43,757 nt of DNA from a candidate division BRC1 bacterium HGW-BRC1-1 (GTDB lineage: Bacteria; Sumerlaeota; Sumerlaeia; Sumerlaeales; Sumerlaeaceae). Shown in pieces: positions 16,886 through 25,992 of the stretch. The stretch spans positions 273,231 to 316,987 of the forward strand of contig PHCB01000008.1 in the NCBI GenBank assembly GCA_002842095.1, in the 5' to 3' direction. The notes under the pieces are model-generated. The model searched no databases and had not been told where the DNA came from. It saw nothing but the letters and a program-made list of their open reading frames with translations. Each line of letters opens with the position of its first letter. Position 1 is the first letter of the stretch. A program made the position numbers and the translations under genes.

Positions 16886-17829
16886 GGCCGGCCTCTGTCT
16901 GCAAACTCGGCAAAGATATCGCTGTCGCTACGCTTCAGATTGGCGGAGCGATTGCGTCTTTCTTTTTCCACTTCGGGCCATGCAGCGAGTGCCTTCATCC
17001 AGCCGCGCAGCCACAGACGTCCTTCCCCGGGTTCGACAAACGCGGAAGCCACGCGGGCCGGCAGTGATGCCGTAATGGATTGGATGAAAGCTTCATCTGT
17101 GAAATTAAGCCATTGGAAGAACTCACGATTGCGTTGGCGCGTGATGGCAATGGAACGAGCCCCATGGGCGCGAACCATGGAGCCCTGCCCCAAATGGTTT
17201 CCCACGGCCTTCGGGTTGTAAAGATTGCGCCAACCACTTTTCAGGCCGCGATAGGAGATGTCGTAATCCTCCCAATAACCCGGTGAGAATATCGGGTGAA
17301 ATCCTCCGAAATTGAGGAATTGATCGCGACGCATCGCGCAACATCCCCCCTGCACAAACATCGTTGGGCTCAAGGTGGCAGCGTCATCAAACGTAAGCGT
17401 GAATTGGCCATCTTGCAGGGATGCCGCCATGTTTACATGGTTGGGTGTGTGGCCATCCCACTCCACGGTTTTTCCAGAAACCGCAAAAAGTTGATCGTCG
17501 GCTAAGAGGGGTGCTGCAAGTTCGGCAACCATCGGCTCGCGCGGCACCAGGTCATTGTTCACAAAAATCAGAATATCGCCTTGCGCCTGGCGGGCTCCCC
17601 GATTGCACGTTGCCCCGAAGCCGGAGTTCTCGATATTGCGGAGCATGCGTATCGAGGGAAAATCCCGGGCGGCTTGCTCGGCGCTATTATCGGTTGAGGC
17701 ATCATCAATGAGCAAGACCTCTGTCTCGCACCCGGATGCTTGCGCACTGAGCAACGTGGCCGATAAGCAGCGCTGAAGGAATGCTATGCCATTCCAATTT
17801 GCGATGATGATGGATAAGGTCGGGCGCAT
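16876..17829 (-). CDS. Glycosyltransferase family 2
   Basis: GT2 enzyme of the rhamnosyltransferase-like type (317 aa from the chosen ATG). Nucleotide-sugar motifs: TLSIIIANWNGIAFLQRCL at the N-terminus, LLIDDASTDNS, GDILIFVNNDLV (the metal-binding Asp), GGCCAMRR, and WEDYDISYRG, the ED motif of the catalytic base. An in-frame start at 17856 would add nine residues but would overlap the divergent mutY, so the ATG at 17827-17829 is preferred. It is the first gene of the minus-strand operon that continues with the GT2-GT9 fusion, the phosphatase and the kinase. Likely role: envelope glycan or LPS side-chain synthesis, cytoplasmic face. Confidence 0.88.
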   Translation of the reverse strand: MRPTLSIIIANWNGIAFLQRCLSATLLSAQASGCETEVLLIDDASTDNSAEQAARDFPSIRMLRNIENSGFGATCNRGARQAQGDILIFVNNDLVPREPMVAELAAPLLADDQLFAVSGKTVEWDGHTPNHVNMAASLQDGQFTLTFDDAATLSPTMFVQGGCCAMRRDQFLNFGGFHPIFSPGYWEDYDISYRGLKSGWRNLYNPKAVGNHLGQGSMVRAHGARSIAITRQRNREFFQWLNFTDEAFIQSITASLPARVASAFVEPGEGRLWLRGWMKALAAWPEVEKERRNRSANLKRSDSDIFAEFADRGRPCP

Positions 17830-17843
17830 GGTAATTGGTGGGG

Positions 17844-18992
17844 ATGATTTCCACATCCGGTACCGATGTCAATTCCAGCAGCAACGATCCTCCCAAATCT
17901 CTTGGCGAGGAAGAGCGAGTCTTTTTTCGCAAAGCATTGCTGAAGTGGTACCGCCTGAACGCTCGTGATTTGCCATGGCGAAAAACACGCGATCCGTACG
18001 CGATCCTGGTTTCGGAGATGATGCTCCAACAGACTCAGGTCGCGACCGCGCGGGATTATTATGAACGGTTCCTGAAAAGATTTCCCACGGTACGGGATCT
18101 CGCCGCAGCGGATGAGACCGACGTTTTGACCGCCTGGGCGGGGCTTGGCTATTACCGGAGAGCCCGTCTGCTTCATGCTGCCGCCATAACTATTTCCGAG
18201 AAACATGCGGGAGATTTTCCCGCATCTCTGGACCTGTTGCGTGCCTTGCCGGGAGTGGGGGACTACACGGCTGGTGCTCTCGCTTCCTTTGTCTTCGACA
18301 CGCCGGCTGCGTTGGTGGATGCAAACGTATCCCGTGTTTTTGCCCGGTTGCATGCCCTTTGCGAGCCCACAAAAACGAGCTCATCGAAGAAACATTTGTG
18401 GAAGTGGGCGGAGGAATTGCTCTCGCGGCGGCAGCCCCGTCTTTACAACAACGCACTCATGGAACTCGGAGCACTTGTTTGCACTCCCGCAAATCCAAGG
18501 TGTGTGCAATGCCCGGTAATTTCCGTTTGTCGGGCTCATGCATCCGGGTTGGTTACAAGATTGCCGGTACTTCCCGCGACCATCGCCCCCGTCCCACTTT
18601 ATTACGCCGGAGTTGCACTGGTTTGCGGCGAGAAGCTCTTTCTGAGACAGATATCCGAAGGGGGATGGCATGCGGGAATGTGGGAGTTTCCCAAATTCTC
18701 TTGTGAGACTTTGCCAACTAAACCACCGCGGGCATTGCGGAACTTCGTTCATTCCTTGACGCCACACTATGCGTTCGAAGTGCAACCTCACGACTTTCGC
18801 TACTCGGTGACACACCACCGAATTACCCTGCGAATGTGGATTGTGCGCGTCGATCCCGAGTCCACCCCTGCATGCCTACCCGAGGGTGAATGGCTAACCA
18901 TGCAAAATCTGAAAAATCGCCCTTTGCCATCGCCGCAAAAAAGAATTGGCAAATGGGTTGCACAACACGCTCTTATGGACTCATTGCCATGA
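17844..18992 (+). CDS. mutY: A/G-specific adenine DNA glycosylase
   Basis: Base-excision repair enzyme that removes adenine mispaired with 8-oxoguanine. Motifs (numbered from the ATG at 17844, 382 aa): catalytic Glu in SEMMLQQTQ (E58), helix-hairpin-helix LPGVGDYTAGALA near 135-147, catalytic Asp in VDANVSRV (D159), and the 4Fe-4S cluster CTPANPRCVQCPVISVC with Cys 213, 220, 223 and 229. The C-terminal NUDIX-like domain for 8-oxoG recognition is present (YYAGVALVCGEKLFLRQ, GGWHAGMWEFP). A TTG nine bases upstream is an alternative start. The stop overlaps the ATG of hprK (ATGA), so the two are coupled. Confidence 0.96.
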   Translation: MISTSGTDVNSSSNDPPKSLGEEERVFFRKALLKWYRLNARDLPWRKTRDPYAILVSEMMLQQTQVATARDYYERFLKRFPTVRDLAAADETDVLTAWAGLGYYRRARLLHAAAITISEKHAGDFPASLDLLRALPGVGDYTAGALASFVFDTPAALVDANVSRVFARLHALCEPTKTSSSKKHLWKWAEELLSRRQPRLYNNALMELGALVCTPANPRCVQCPVISVCRAHASGLVTRLPVLPATIAPVPLYYAGVALVCGEKLFLRQISEGGWHAGMWEFPKFSCETLPTKPPRALRNFVHSLTPHYAFEVQPHDFRYSVTHHRITLRMWIVRVDPESTPACLPEGEWLTMQNLKNRPLPSPQKRIGKWVAQHALMDSLP

Positions 18993-19972
18993 TAACCGCC
19001 AAGGACCTCACCGTAGAAGTTCTCGTGTCCGCTCTTGAAAAGGACATGGAATTAACCGTGCTTAGTGGCGCCGCAGGTTTACGCAACCACATCCACACGG
19101 CCGAGATGAATCGCCCCGGGCTTGCCTTTGCAGGGTTTTATGACGTTTTCGCCCACGATCGCATTCAGGTGTTGGGCAACACGGAAATGTCCTATCTCCG
19201 CAATCTCAAGCCGGAGGAGCGCGCGCAGCGATTAGACAACACGCTGAACTTCCGGATGCCCTGTCTCATCGTTACCAACGGCAATCAGTTCCCGGAGGAC
19301 AGCCTGCACATTGCGGATCGTTACAGCATTCCGATCATAATGTCCACGGTGCCCACCACCCGCCTCATCAGTCAGCTCAACACCTACCTCGAACAATACT
19401 TTGCGCCCACGGTCAACGTGCACGCGGTACTGCTCGACGTTTACGGTATGGGAACATTACTCCTCGGCGGAAGTGGCGTGGGGAAAAGTGAATGTGCATT
19501 GGAACTCATCGAGCGCGGGCATCGACTGGTGAGTGATGATTACGTTATCCTTCGACGGATTTCGAAAGATCTGATTCTTGGTCGTTCTCCCGACTTCATC
19601 AAGCATCACATGGAAATCCGCGGACTGGGCATCCTCAATATCGAGATGCTTTTCGGGGTGTCGTCGGTTCTCACGGAAAAGTACGTTGATCTGGTTGTGC
19701 AGCTGGAACGGTGGAACGAGTCGGCTAACTACGAGCGCCTGGGTATTGATGATCGCACCCATTCGTTCTTCGATGTCGAAGTTCCCATGTATGTTGTGCC
19801 CGTGCAGCCTGGGCGTAATATATCCATCATGGTTGAAATGGCCGCTCTCACCCAGCGCCTTAAAAAATCCGACATCAACCCGGCCAAAATGCTGGAAGAA
19901 CGACTGCTCAAGTATATGACCGTCGACACCTCTTTCAATAACCCCGGTGACGACAATCCTACGGGAAAATGA
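18989..19972 (+). CDS. hprK: HPr kinase/phosphorylase
   Basis: Bifunctional enzyme that phosphorylates a serine of the PTS protein HPr and reverses this with phosphate, for carbon control. The start is set at the ATG overlapping the mutY stop (327 aa, family length about 310-330); the longer open frame upstream is mutY sequence in another frame. Motifs: VNVHAVLLDVYG with the catalytic His near 145, Walker A GGSGVGKS at 160-167, VSDD at 181-184 and the family signature MEIRGLGILNI at 208-218. In Gram-negatives HprK usually sits near ptsH or rapZ; here it is paired with mutY. ptsI lies 7 kb away in the same window; HPr itself is not seen. Confidence 0.96.
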   Translation: MITAKDLTVEVLVSALEKDMELTVLSGAAGLRNHIHTAEMNRPGLAFAGFYDVFAHDRIQVLGNTEMSYLRNLKPEERAQRLDNTLNFRMPCLIVTNGNQFPEDSLHIADRYSIPIIMSTVPTTRLISQLNTYLEQYFAPTVNVHAVLLDVYGMGTLLLGGSGVGKSECALELIERGHRLVSDDYVILRRISKDLILGRSPDFIKHHMEIRGLGILNIEMLFGVSSVLTEKYVDLVVQLERWNESANYERLGIDDRTHSFFDVEVPMYVVPVQPGRNISIMVEMAALTQRLKKSDINPAKMLEERLLKYMTVDTSFNNPGDDNPTGK

Positions 19973-19987
19973 GCCATTGGAAACAGT

Positions 19988-21286
19988 ATGCGCCTTCGCT
20001 TGAGACTCGTTTGTTCCGCTCTTCTCTGTTGGGTCTGCGTTAGTAGTTTTGCCCAAACCTCCACTCTCTCTCCGGGTTTGGAGATATTGCTTCGCAAGGC
20101 CGGATGGGTCCAAATCGGTCTTCAAAAATCAACCGGCGCCGTAGCGATCCAGGTGAAGAGCGGGGCCGTTTGCATGGGGCCCAGCGGGAAAGTTTACGAC
20201 GGACCCGGAGGCACATTTCGCGCAACGGCCGATCGGAAGGGTATCAACCTGACCTCTCCCGATGGACGTCTGATTCAGGGCGAGTGGTTTGTGGTGGAGC
20301 CCAGGGCAGATGGGTCTGTCGCTACTTGGGAAACATCGGGCAACGGATATCGCGGGCGGGCTCAGCTTGTTCACAACGGCTCCGGGATGAGGGTCATCAA
20401 CCAGATTCGTATCGATGATTATCTCAAAGGCGTCCTCCCCGCAGAGATTGGTTCATCGCCCATGGAAGCATTGAAAGCACAGGCAGTCGCGGCGCGAAGC
20501 GAAACCATTTTCAAGCTCGCGGCAAACCGTCACAAGGCCGATGGTTTCGATCTCTGCACCGGCGAACATTGCCAGGCTTACAAAGGTGTGAAGTTGGAGG
20601 AACAGCCTTCCAACGAAGCGGTGGATGCCACTGCAGGTTATGTGCTGACGAATGCTTCTGGTGCTATTCTCGACGCGGTATACTCGAATGTTTGCGGAGG
20701 AATTACAGCCGGGGCCGAGGATGTGTGGGATAGTGAACCCATCCCGGGTTTGAGGCCGGTTTTTGATTCGCCCGGAAAGGCTGCCGGCGCCGTTGACGTA
20801 AGTTCGGAAGCGGCATTTCGTCGGTTTCTGGATGATAGTTCGCGGGACTTTTTCTGCGACTCGAAAAATGCGGGCTATCCGAAGTATGCCATGAAATATT
20901 TCCGCTGGAAGAAAACAGTCTCGGGTGAGCAGTTGGCGAAGGTTGCCGGTTTCTCTCGGGTGCGAGATGTCGCCGTGGCCGAACGGCGTCCATCCGGAAA
21001 GGTGTGGGTGCTGCGAATTACGGGTGATGGGGGAGTGAAGGATCTCAAAAAGGAACTGCCAATTCGCCGGGCCCTGGACCTCTGGAGCGGACTTTTTTAC
21101 GTGGACGTTACGCGCAATCCGGACGGTACAGTTGCGAACGCCACCTTTACGGGTGGTGGCAATGGCCACGGCGTGGGATTATGCCAGATGGGTGCACGAA
21201 CCATGGCTGCGCGGGGAATGGGTTTTGACCGCATCCTCAACCACTATTACCCTGATGCCCGGGTGGTGCGGGTTTATCGCCCCTGA
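19988..21286 (+). CDS. SpoIID/LytB domain protein, secreted
   Basis: A 432-aa protein with an N-terminal signal peptide (LRLVCSALLCWVCVSSFAQ) and a SpoIID/LytB domain from about residue 140: the signature DDYLKGVLPAEIGSSPMEAL is followed by KAQAVAARSE. The SpoIID family includes the peptidoglycan lytic transglycosylase of sporulation and its non-sporulating LytB relatives; the Glu of LPAEI is the catalytic candidate. The C-terminal GGGNGHGVGLCQMGA is typical of the family. The N-terminal half (30-130) may be an SH3-like or beta-rich cell-wall domain, but this was not recognised clearly. The gene starts 15 bases after hprK on the same strand. Sporulation is not implied; the role is more likely cell-wall remodelling in the periplasm. 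Confidence 0.9.
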   Translation: MRLRLRLVCSALLCWVCVSSFAQTSTLSPGLEILLRKAGWVQIGLQKSTGAVAIQVKSGAVCMGPSGKVYDGPGGTFRATADRKGINLTSPDGRLIQGEWFVVEPRADGSVATWETSGNGYRGRAQLVHNGSGMRVINQIRIDDYLKGVLPAEIGSSPMEALKAQAVAARSETIFKLAANRHKADGFDLCTGEHCQAYKGVKLEEQPSNEAVDATAGYVLTNASGAILDAVYSNVCGGITAGAEDVWDSEPIPGLRPVFDSPGKAAGAVDVSSEAAFRRFLDDSSRDFFCDSKNAGYPKYAMKYFRWKKTVSGEQLAKVAGFSRVRDVAVAERRPSGKVWVLRITGDGGVKDLKKELPIRRALDLWSGLFYVDVTRNPDGTVANATFTGGGNGHGVGLCQMGARTMAARGMGFDRILNHYYPDARVVRVYRP

Positions 21287-21300
21287 GTGAAGCGAAACCA

Positions 21301-21322
21301 CAAAAAATCAGATTTTCTGATT
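21301..21322 (-). terminator. Possible terminator at the end of trpG
   Basis: On the minus strand AATCAGA, a loop of three A and TCTGATT form a perfect 7-bp hairpin (21306-21322), followed by a T-run ending at about 21302. The trpG stop codon lies within the second arm. The stem is AT-rich, so it may be weak. It lies in the 21-base gap between two convergent genes. Confidence 0.4.
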
Positions 21323-21880
21323 AAGAAAATTCTGCAGGATGGTGTGCCCATGGGCTGTCAGAATACTCTCCGGATGAAACTGCACGCCCCATACAGGATG
21401 GGTCTCATGGCGCATCGCCATGACCACTCCCTCGTCCGACCACGCCGTAACCTTTAGATCGGCCGGGAGTGATTCGCGTTCCACTACCAAAGAGTGGTAG
21501 CGGGTCGCTTGGAACGGCGACGGTACATTTTCAAAGAGGGCGTCATTTTCGTGATGCACATGACTCGTTTTGCCATGAACCACGCCCAGGGGCGCACGAA
21601 TCACTTTTCCGCCATAAACCTGCCCGATGCACTGATGCCCCAGGCAGACACCGAGGATGGGAGTCTGTTCGCCAAAGATGCGCACCACCTCCATGGAAAC
21701 ACCGGCATCATCCGGTGTGCATGGACCGGGTGAAATGACAATTTGGCGGGGCGCTATATCCAGAATGGTCGGCATGTCGATCTTGTCATTGCGAACCACT
21801 TTCATCTCGGCCCCGAGTTCGCCAAAGTATTGGACGAGATTATAAGTGAACGAATCGTAGTTGTCGATTATGAGGATCAT
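21308..21880 (-). CDS. trpG: Anthranilate synthase component II (glutamine amidotransferase)
   Basis: Class I glutamine amidotransferase that supplies ammonia to TrpE for anthranilate, the first step of tryptophan synthesis. The 190 aa are normal. Catalytic triad: C79 in GVCLGHQ, H169 and E171 in VQFHPESI. The N-terminal ILIIDNYDSFTYNLVQYFGE and SPGPCTPDDAG are diagnostic. Its ATG lies one base after the trpE stop, so both are translated together. The same subunit often also serves 4-aminobenzoate synthase (PabA), and a dual role is possible here. Confidence 0.94.
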   Translation of the reverse strand: MILIIDNYDSFTYNLVQYFGELGAEMKVVRNDKIDMPTILDIAPRQIVISPGPCTPDDAGVSMEVVRIFGEQTPILGVCLGHQCIGQVYGGKVIRAPLGVVHGKTSHVHHENDALFENVPSPFQATRYHSLVVERESLPADLKVTAWSDEGVVMAMRHETHPVWGVQFHPESILTAHGHTILQNFLNQKI

Positions 21881-21881
21881 A

Positions 21882-23366
21882 TCATTCCATCCCGTGCTCG
21901 GCCATCTCGATGGCCCGGATCATTGCACCGGCTTTGTTGAGAGTTTCCCGGTACTCGCTTTGAGGATCTGAATCGGCCACGATGCCCGCACCGGCCTGCA
22001 CGTACGCATGATCACCCTGCATGACAATGGTGCGGATGGTGATGCAGGAATCGAGATTCCCATTGAAGCTGAAATACCCCACCGTGCCGCCATAGGGCCC
22101 GCGAGAGACATTCTCCAATTCGTTGATGATCTGCATGGCGCGAATCTTCGGCGCACCGCTCAAAGTGCCTGCGGGGAAGGTGGCTTTCAAAACATCGAAC
22201 GCATCCAGTCCGGGAGACAACTCCCCGTGAACATTGCTGACCAGATGCATCACGTGGGAATAGCGTTCCACCACCATCAGATCGTTCACTTTTACCGATC
22301 CGAACTCACAGACCCGGCCGATGTCATTCCTCCCCAGATCAACGAGCATGATGTGTTCGGCACATTCCTTCGGGTCGGCCCGCAACTCTGCTTCGAGGGC
22401 GACGTCTTCAGCATGATTTTTGCCCCGCTGTCTTGTCCCTGCGATGGGCCTCACCTGCACACCACCTTGGTCGGAACGAACCAGGATTTCTGGACTCGAT
22501 CCTGCAATGCGCAACTGGTCAAACTTCAGATAGAACATATAGGGTGAGGGATTGATGGCCCGCAGCGAACGGTAGACGTCGAAATGATCGCAGGAAATGG
22601 GCACATGCAGACGCTGACTCAGCACGACCTGAAACGCGTCTCCGGCAATAATGTACTCTTTGGCCTTCTCCACCATTGCCATGAAGTCGTCTTGAGAAAC
22701 ATTCGAATCCATCGCGACCTCGGACGTGCTGACCGTTCGATCGGTCGGGGGGAGGTGGCGGGCAAGTTGGATCTGAATGGCGTTAATCTTTTGCAAAGCC
22801 TCGTCGTAGGCATTTCCTGCGTCATCGGGATCATGGACGCGGGCGATGCAAAGAATCTTAACACGATGCCGCACATGGTCGAAAATGAGCAGGGTGTCGC
22901 TGATCATGAAATACAGATCGGGCAAACCTAACCCGGCGTTTTCGTGGCGTGGTACCGGCTCGAGGTTCGAAACCTCGTCGTAACTCATGTAGCCTACGGC
23001 CCCACCACAAAATGGAGGGAGGTCTTCGTCGGGGACAAACGTATAATTTTTCAATAACTGGCGGAGACATTCGAGGGGCATCGAATGCCGGAAAGATTCC
23101 CGGCGTCCGTTGGAGTGAACAATCTCCACTTCGTTGCCCTTGCTCTTAAACACCACCTCGGGGTTCGCGCCCAGAAAACTGTACCGGCCGAGGTTCTCGC
23201 CGCCCTCAACACTTTCGAGGAGAAATGCGAAGGGTGATTCGCCCACTTTGCGGAAGGCCGACACGGGTGTTTCCATGTCGGCGATAACTTCACGATAAAC
23301 AGGAATGCAATTACCCTGACGTGCCTTTTCGAGGAAACGTTCGCGGTTTGGAAAATATTGTGCCAT
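21882..23366 (-). CDS. trpE: Anthranilate synthase component I
   Basis: Chorismate-using subunit of anthranilate synthase (494 aa). The tryptophan-binding element LLES is present near 49-52, with RYSFLGANP just after, which favours TrpE over PabB. Catalytic region: IAGSSPEILVR, PIAGTRQRG, DLGRNDIGRV, FPAGTLSGAPKIRAMQII and GPYGGTVGYFSFNG. No tryptophan attenuator or T-box is visible in the 106-base gap upstream, only a short GGGAG/CTCCC hairpin near 23390-23405. hisI lies upstream on the same strand, so two amino-acid pathways may share a transcript. Confidence 0.94.
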   Translation of the reverse strand: MAQYFPNRERFLEKARQGNCIPVYREVIADMETPVSAFRKVGESPFAFLLESVEGGENLGRYSFLGANPEVVFKSKGNEVEIVHSNGRRESFRHSMPLECLRQLLKNYTFVPDEDLPPFCGGAVGYMSYDEVSNLEPVPRHENAGLGLPDLYFMISDTLLIFDHVRHRVKILCIARVHDPDDAGNAYDEALQKINAIQIQLARHLPPTDRTVSTSEVAMDSNVSQDDFMAMVEKAKEYIIAGDAFQVVLSQRLHVPISCDHFDVYRSLRAINPSPYMFYLKFDQLRIAGSSPEILVRSDQGGVQVRPIAGTRQRGKNHAEDVALEAELRADPKECAEHIMLVDLGRNDIGRVCEFGSVKVNDLMVVERYSHVMHLVSNVHGELSPGLDAFDVLKATFPAGTLSGAPKIRAMQIINELENVSRGPYGGTVGYFSFNGNLDSCITIRTIVMQGDHAYVQAGAGIVADSDPQSEYRETLNKAGAMIRAIEMAEHGME

Positions 23367-23472
23367 GATGGGGGAGCGCTCTATCTTTCGAGGGAGGTAG
23401 TCTCCCTTCGGTGGAACGTTAATTCAACCTGCAGTTGCGCCATTAACGCGCAATGATGACAGACTCACACCG

Positions 23473-23865
23473 TCACTGTTTCGACCCGTAGACATCGTCT
23501 GAGTCAAATACCTTCTCGCCTTGTTCGACCCACTTGGCGCCTTCAACTACGCGGTAGAAACAGGAACGATGACCGGTGTGGCAGGCGCCGCCTTTTTGCT
23601 CCACGGCAATGACGATCGCGTCACCGTCGCAGTCCAGGCGGATGTCGAGCACCTTCTGGGTATGGCCCGACGATTCACCCTTAAGCCACAGCTTCTGGCG
23701 TGAGCGGCTCCAGTAGCAGGCCAGCCTGTCGCGCAGGGTTATTTCCAGCGACTCGCGGTTCATCCATGCAAACATCAACACGTCTTTCGTCGCGTTATCC
23801 TGCACGATGACGCCCACAAGGCCTTTATCGTCGAACTTAACAGCTTCCAGCAATTGCTCGTTCAT
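23473..23865 (-). CDS. hisI: Phosphoribosyl-AMP cyclohydrolase
   Basis: Third step of histidine synthesis, opening the purine ring of phosphoribosyl-AMP. From the ATG at 23863-23865 the protein has 130 aa, the usual length of the single-domain enzyme without the HisE pyrophosphohydrolase domain. Metal-binding residues: D78, C79, D80, D82 in LDCDGDA, and Cys 95 and 102 in ACHTGHRSCFYR. SRSRQKLWLKGESSGHTQ is also diagnostic. A longer open frame to 24057 has no family similarity in its extra part and is not accepted. The other his genes are not in this window. Confidence 0.95.
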   Translation of the reverse strand: MNEQLLEAVKFDDKGLVGVIVQDNATKDVLMFAWMNRESLEITLRDRLACYWSRSRQKLWLKGESSGHTQKVLDIRLDCDGDAIVIAVEQKGGACHTGHRSCFYRVVEGAKWVEQGEKVFDSDDVYGSKQ

Positions 23866-24099
23866 GAGAATCCCATCAATCCGGGAATGATTTTCCTCGC
23901 CTTCCAGATGGAGGCGAATCGTTGCATTATACGCTTGGATGCTTGGTTCATTCCCCAAGCCGCGTATGTTGACCGGGGCATTTTTCCTTGCGCGCCGAGA
24001 TAAAATAGGTCGGTCATCACGCATGTAAAAACTGCTTCGGCTCCATTCTGCATCCACTGGTGATGGAAACGAGCAAATTCTTTTTTTCTCGAGGCGAAC

Positions 24100-25374
24100 G
24101 TGCAGAAGATGCGATTTGGCGTGGTGGGACTTGGCTATGTAGGGCTTCCATTATTGGTGGAGGCAGCCGCCAGCGGCTTCGAGGCTATTGGCATTGATCT
24201 GGATGAACGCAAGATTCAGGCGATCAACGCCGGCGAGAATTACATCGAAGACGTTGACGGGAAAAAACTCGCCGAGCTTGTGAAAGCCGGAAGCGTGTCT
24301 GCCACATCGGATTGGGATATAGTTTCCACACTGGATGTGTTGAGCATTTGCGTGCCCACGCCTCTGCGCAAAACCAAGGATCCCGACATTTCTTACATCG
24401 TTAGCGCGGTGGACCAAATCGCGCCCCGTCTGAAAAAAGGACAGGTGATTATCCTCGAGAGCACCACCTATCCGGGCACGACGGACGAGCTTCTTCTGCC
24501 CGAATTCGAAAAGCAAAATATGACCGTGGGCGTGGATTTCTTCCTCGCATTTTCGCCGGAGCGCGTTGATCCGGGTAATCCCGTTTACAACACACGCAAT
24601 ACGCCGAAAATCGTGGGCGGCGTGACGGAAGCCTGCACGAGACGAGCTGTGGAAATTTACTCCAAAATCTTCGACAAGGTTATTTCGGTCTCATCCACTC
24701 AATGCGCCGAAATGGTGAAGCTCCTCGAAAACACTTTCCGCAGCGTCAACATTGGCCTGGTTAACGAGGTCGCGCTGATGTGCGACAAATTGAATCTGGA
24801 TGTGTGGGAAGTCATCGAGGCTGCCGCCACGAAACCTTTCGGCTTCATGCCGTTCTTTCCCGGCCCGGGATTGGGTGGCCACTGCATCCCGATCGATCCG
24901 CACTACCTTGCGTGGAAGCTGCGCACCCTCAATTATACGGCGCGGTTCATCGAACTTGCCAGTGACATAAACAGCTCCATGCCACGCTTCGTGGTGGAAA
25001 AAGTGACCCGCGTTCTCAATGACGATCGCAAATCGGTTAATGGCAGCCGTGTCCTGATTTTGGGTGTGGCTTACAAGCCGAACGTCAAAGACGTGCGCGA
25101 AAGTCCCGCCCTCGATATTATTGGTCTGTTGTCGGGCATGGGAGCAGAGGTTTCATACCATGATCCATACGTGGCTGAAGTTAAGGAGCATGGCCTTGAT
25201 CTACACTCCACCGCGCTCAATGCCGAGTTGCTGAAACAAAGCGACGTGGTAGTTATTGTTTCGAACCATCGCGACGTGGATTACGGCATGGTACTTGAGC
25301 ACGCACCGGTAGTGGTGGACACGCGCAATGCGATCCGCGGCTTGCGCGGTCATGCCCGGGTGGTTAAGCTTTAA
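24100..25374 (+). CDS. Nucleotide-sugar dehydrogenase, UDP-GlcNAc/UDP-ManNAc 6-dehydrogenase type
   Basis: NAD-dependent enzyme that oxidises C6 of a UDP-sugar to a uronic acid for capsule or O-antigen synthesis. The 424-aa protein has the Rossmann motif GLGYVG at 10-15, the catalytic Cys at 262 in PGLGGHCIPIDPHYLAWK, and the C-terminal UDP-binding domain (LILGVAYKPNVKDVRESPAL). The GPGLGGHCIPIDP pattern resembles the WbpA/WbpO-type (UDP-N-acetylhexosamine) branch more than UDP-glucose dehydrogenase. The start is GTG with GAGG 5 nt upstream; an ATG at 24109 is possible. It stands alone, divergent from hisI and convergent with the ylxM-like gene. No terminator was noticed downstream. Confidence 0.93.
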   Translation: MQKMRFGVVGLGYVGLPLLVEAAASGFEAIGIDLDERKIQAINAGENYIEDVDGKKLAELVKAGSVSATSDWDIVSTLDVLSICVPTPLRKTKDPDISYIVSAVDQIAPRLKKGQVIILESTTYPGTTDELLLPEFEKQNMTVGVDFFLAFSPERVDPGNPVYNTRNTPKIVGGVTEACTRRAVEIYSKIFDKVISVSSTQCAEMVKLLENTFRSVNIGLVNEVALMCDKLNLDVWEVIEAAATKPFGFMPFFPGPGLGGHCIPIDPHYLAWKLRTLNYTARFIELASDINSSMPRFVVEKVTRVLNDDRKSVNGSRVLILGVAYKPNVKDVRESPALDIIGLLSGMGAEVSYHDPYVAEVKEHGLDLHSTALNAELLKQSDVVVIVSNHRDVDYGMVLEHAPVVVDTRNAIRGLRGHARVVKL

Positions 25375-25395
25375 GCTCCCTTCGATCAGGAGTGC

Positions 25396-25773
25396 TTAGT
25401 TGGCGTCAACGCTTCCCAGCAATCTTTCGATTTCCGACAGTTCGATTTGAATCCAGTCGCTGGAATAAATAATTCCCTGGCGAGCCACGCGATTGCGCAG
25501 GCCGGCAAGCCTTTCGGCGGCCATTTTTCGGGAAGTATCTTCGGTCGGGGAGGAGAAGCGGCTCACCACGCCAAGGGTGGATTCGTATTCCTCCAACACT
25601 CTCTCTGCGTGACGAACGGCATCATGCACTGCCTGACGCGTGACACTGTCGCGCCTTGCGATCTCTGCAAAGGACAGTCCCTCATTGGCGTGCGACTCCG
25701 CCATGTGGCGTTGTTTCTTGGTTAAGAGCGCGCCATAAACGGCGAGGAGATTCGCCAGCCGGGCACGGCGCAT
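25396..25773 (-). CDS. YlxM-like putative DNA-binding protein (UPF0122 type)
   Basis: Small protein of 125 aa with a sigma-like helix-turn-helix: LLAVYGALLTKKQRHMAESH, then LSFAEIARRDSVTRQAVHDAVRHAERVLEEYE, which resembles YlxM/p13, a family usually encoded next to ffh of the signal recognition particle. ffh is not adjacent here. The C-terminal 45 residues are helical and not conserved to my eye. The start is uncertain: ATG at 25771-25773 is used; a GTG at 25804-25806 and a TTG at 25864-25866 are in frame upstream. tRNA-Cys lies 20 bases upstream of the longest form, so they may share a transcript. Confidence 0.65.
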   Translation of the reverse strand: MRRARLANLLAVYGALLTKKQRHMAESHANEGLSFAEIARRDSVTRQAVHDAVRHAERVLEEYESTLGVVSRFSSPTEDTSRKMAAERLAGLRNRVARQGIIYSSDWIQIELSEIERLLGSVDAN

Positions 25774-25885
25774 GGTGGTTTCAGTCTTGGAAGCTCTTGG
25801 ACTCACTACGGGGCACCTACAATCAACATTTTGGCAACTGGAACGGGTTAAAAAGGTTTTAAACAAAGTCGTACAGGCAAAAAAA

Positions 25886-25960
25886 TGGAGGCGACGAGCG
25901 GATTCGAACCGCTGAATAGAGGTTTTGCAGACCTCCGCCTTACCACTTGGCTACGTCGCC
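25886..25960 (-). tRNA. tRNA-Cys (GCA)
   Basis: A complete cloverleaf on the minus strand: acceptor GGCGACG/CGTCGCC, a T-arm with GGTTCGAATCC, and an anticodon loop with GCA (25926-25928). The discriminator base is U (25889), as expected for cysteine, and CCA is encoded (25886-25888). It lies between lpxI and the ylxM-like gene on the same strand. Confidence 0.97.
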
Positions 25961-25992
25961 ATCCGGGTGTGACTACCTAACATGAGGGCAAA

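Noticed and set aside
18890-18988. A 33-residue N-terminal extension of HprK
   Set aside because: It is mutY sequence read in another frame, and the ATG overlapping the mutY stop fits the family start.
23386-23410. A trp attenuator upstream of trpE
   Set aside because: Only a short GGGAG/CTCCC hairpin is seen, with no leader peptide rich in Trp and no T-run.
23866-24057. A longer N-terminus for HisI
   Set aside because: The added 64 residues have no HisI features, while the ATG at 23865 gives the usual 130 aa.
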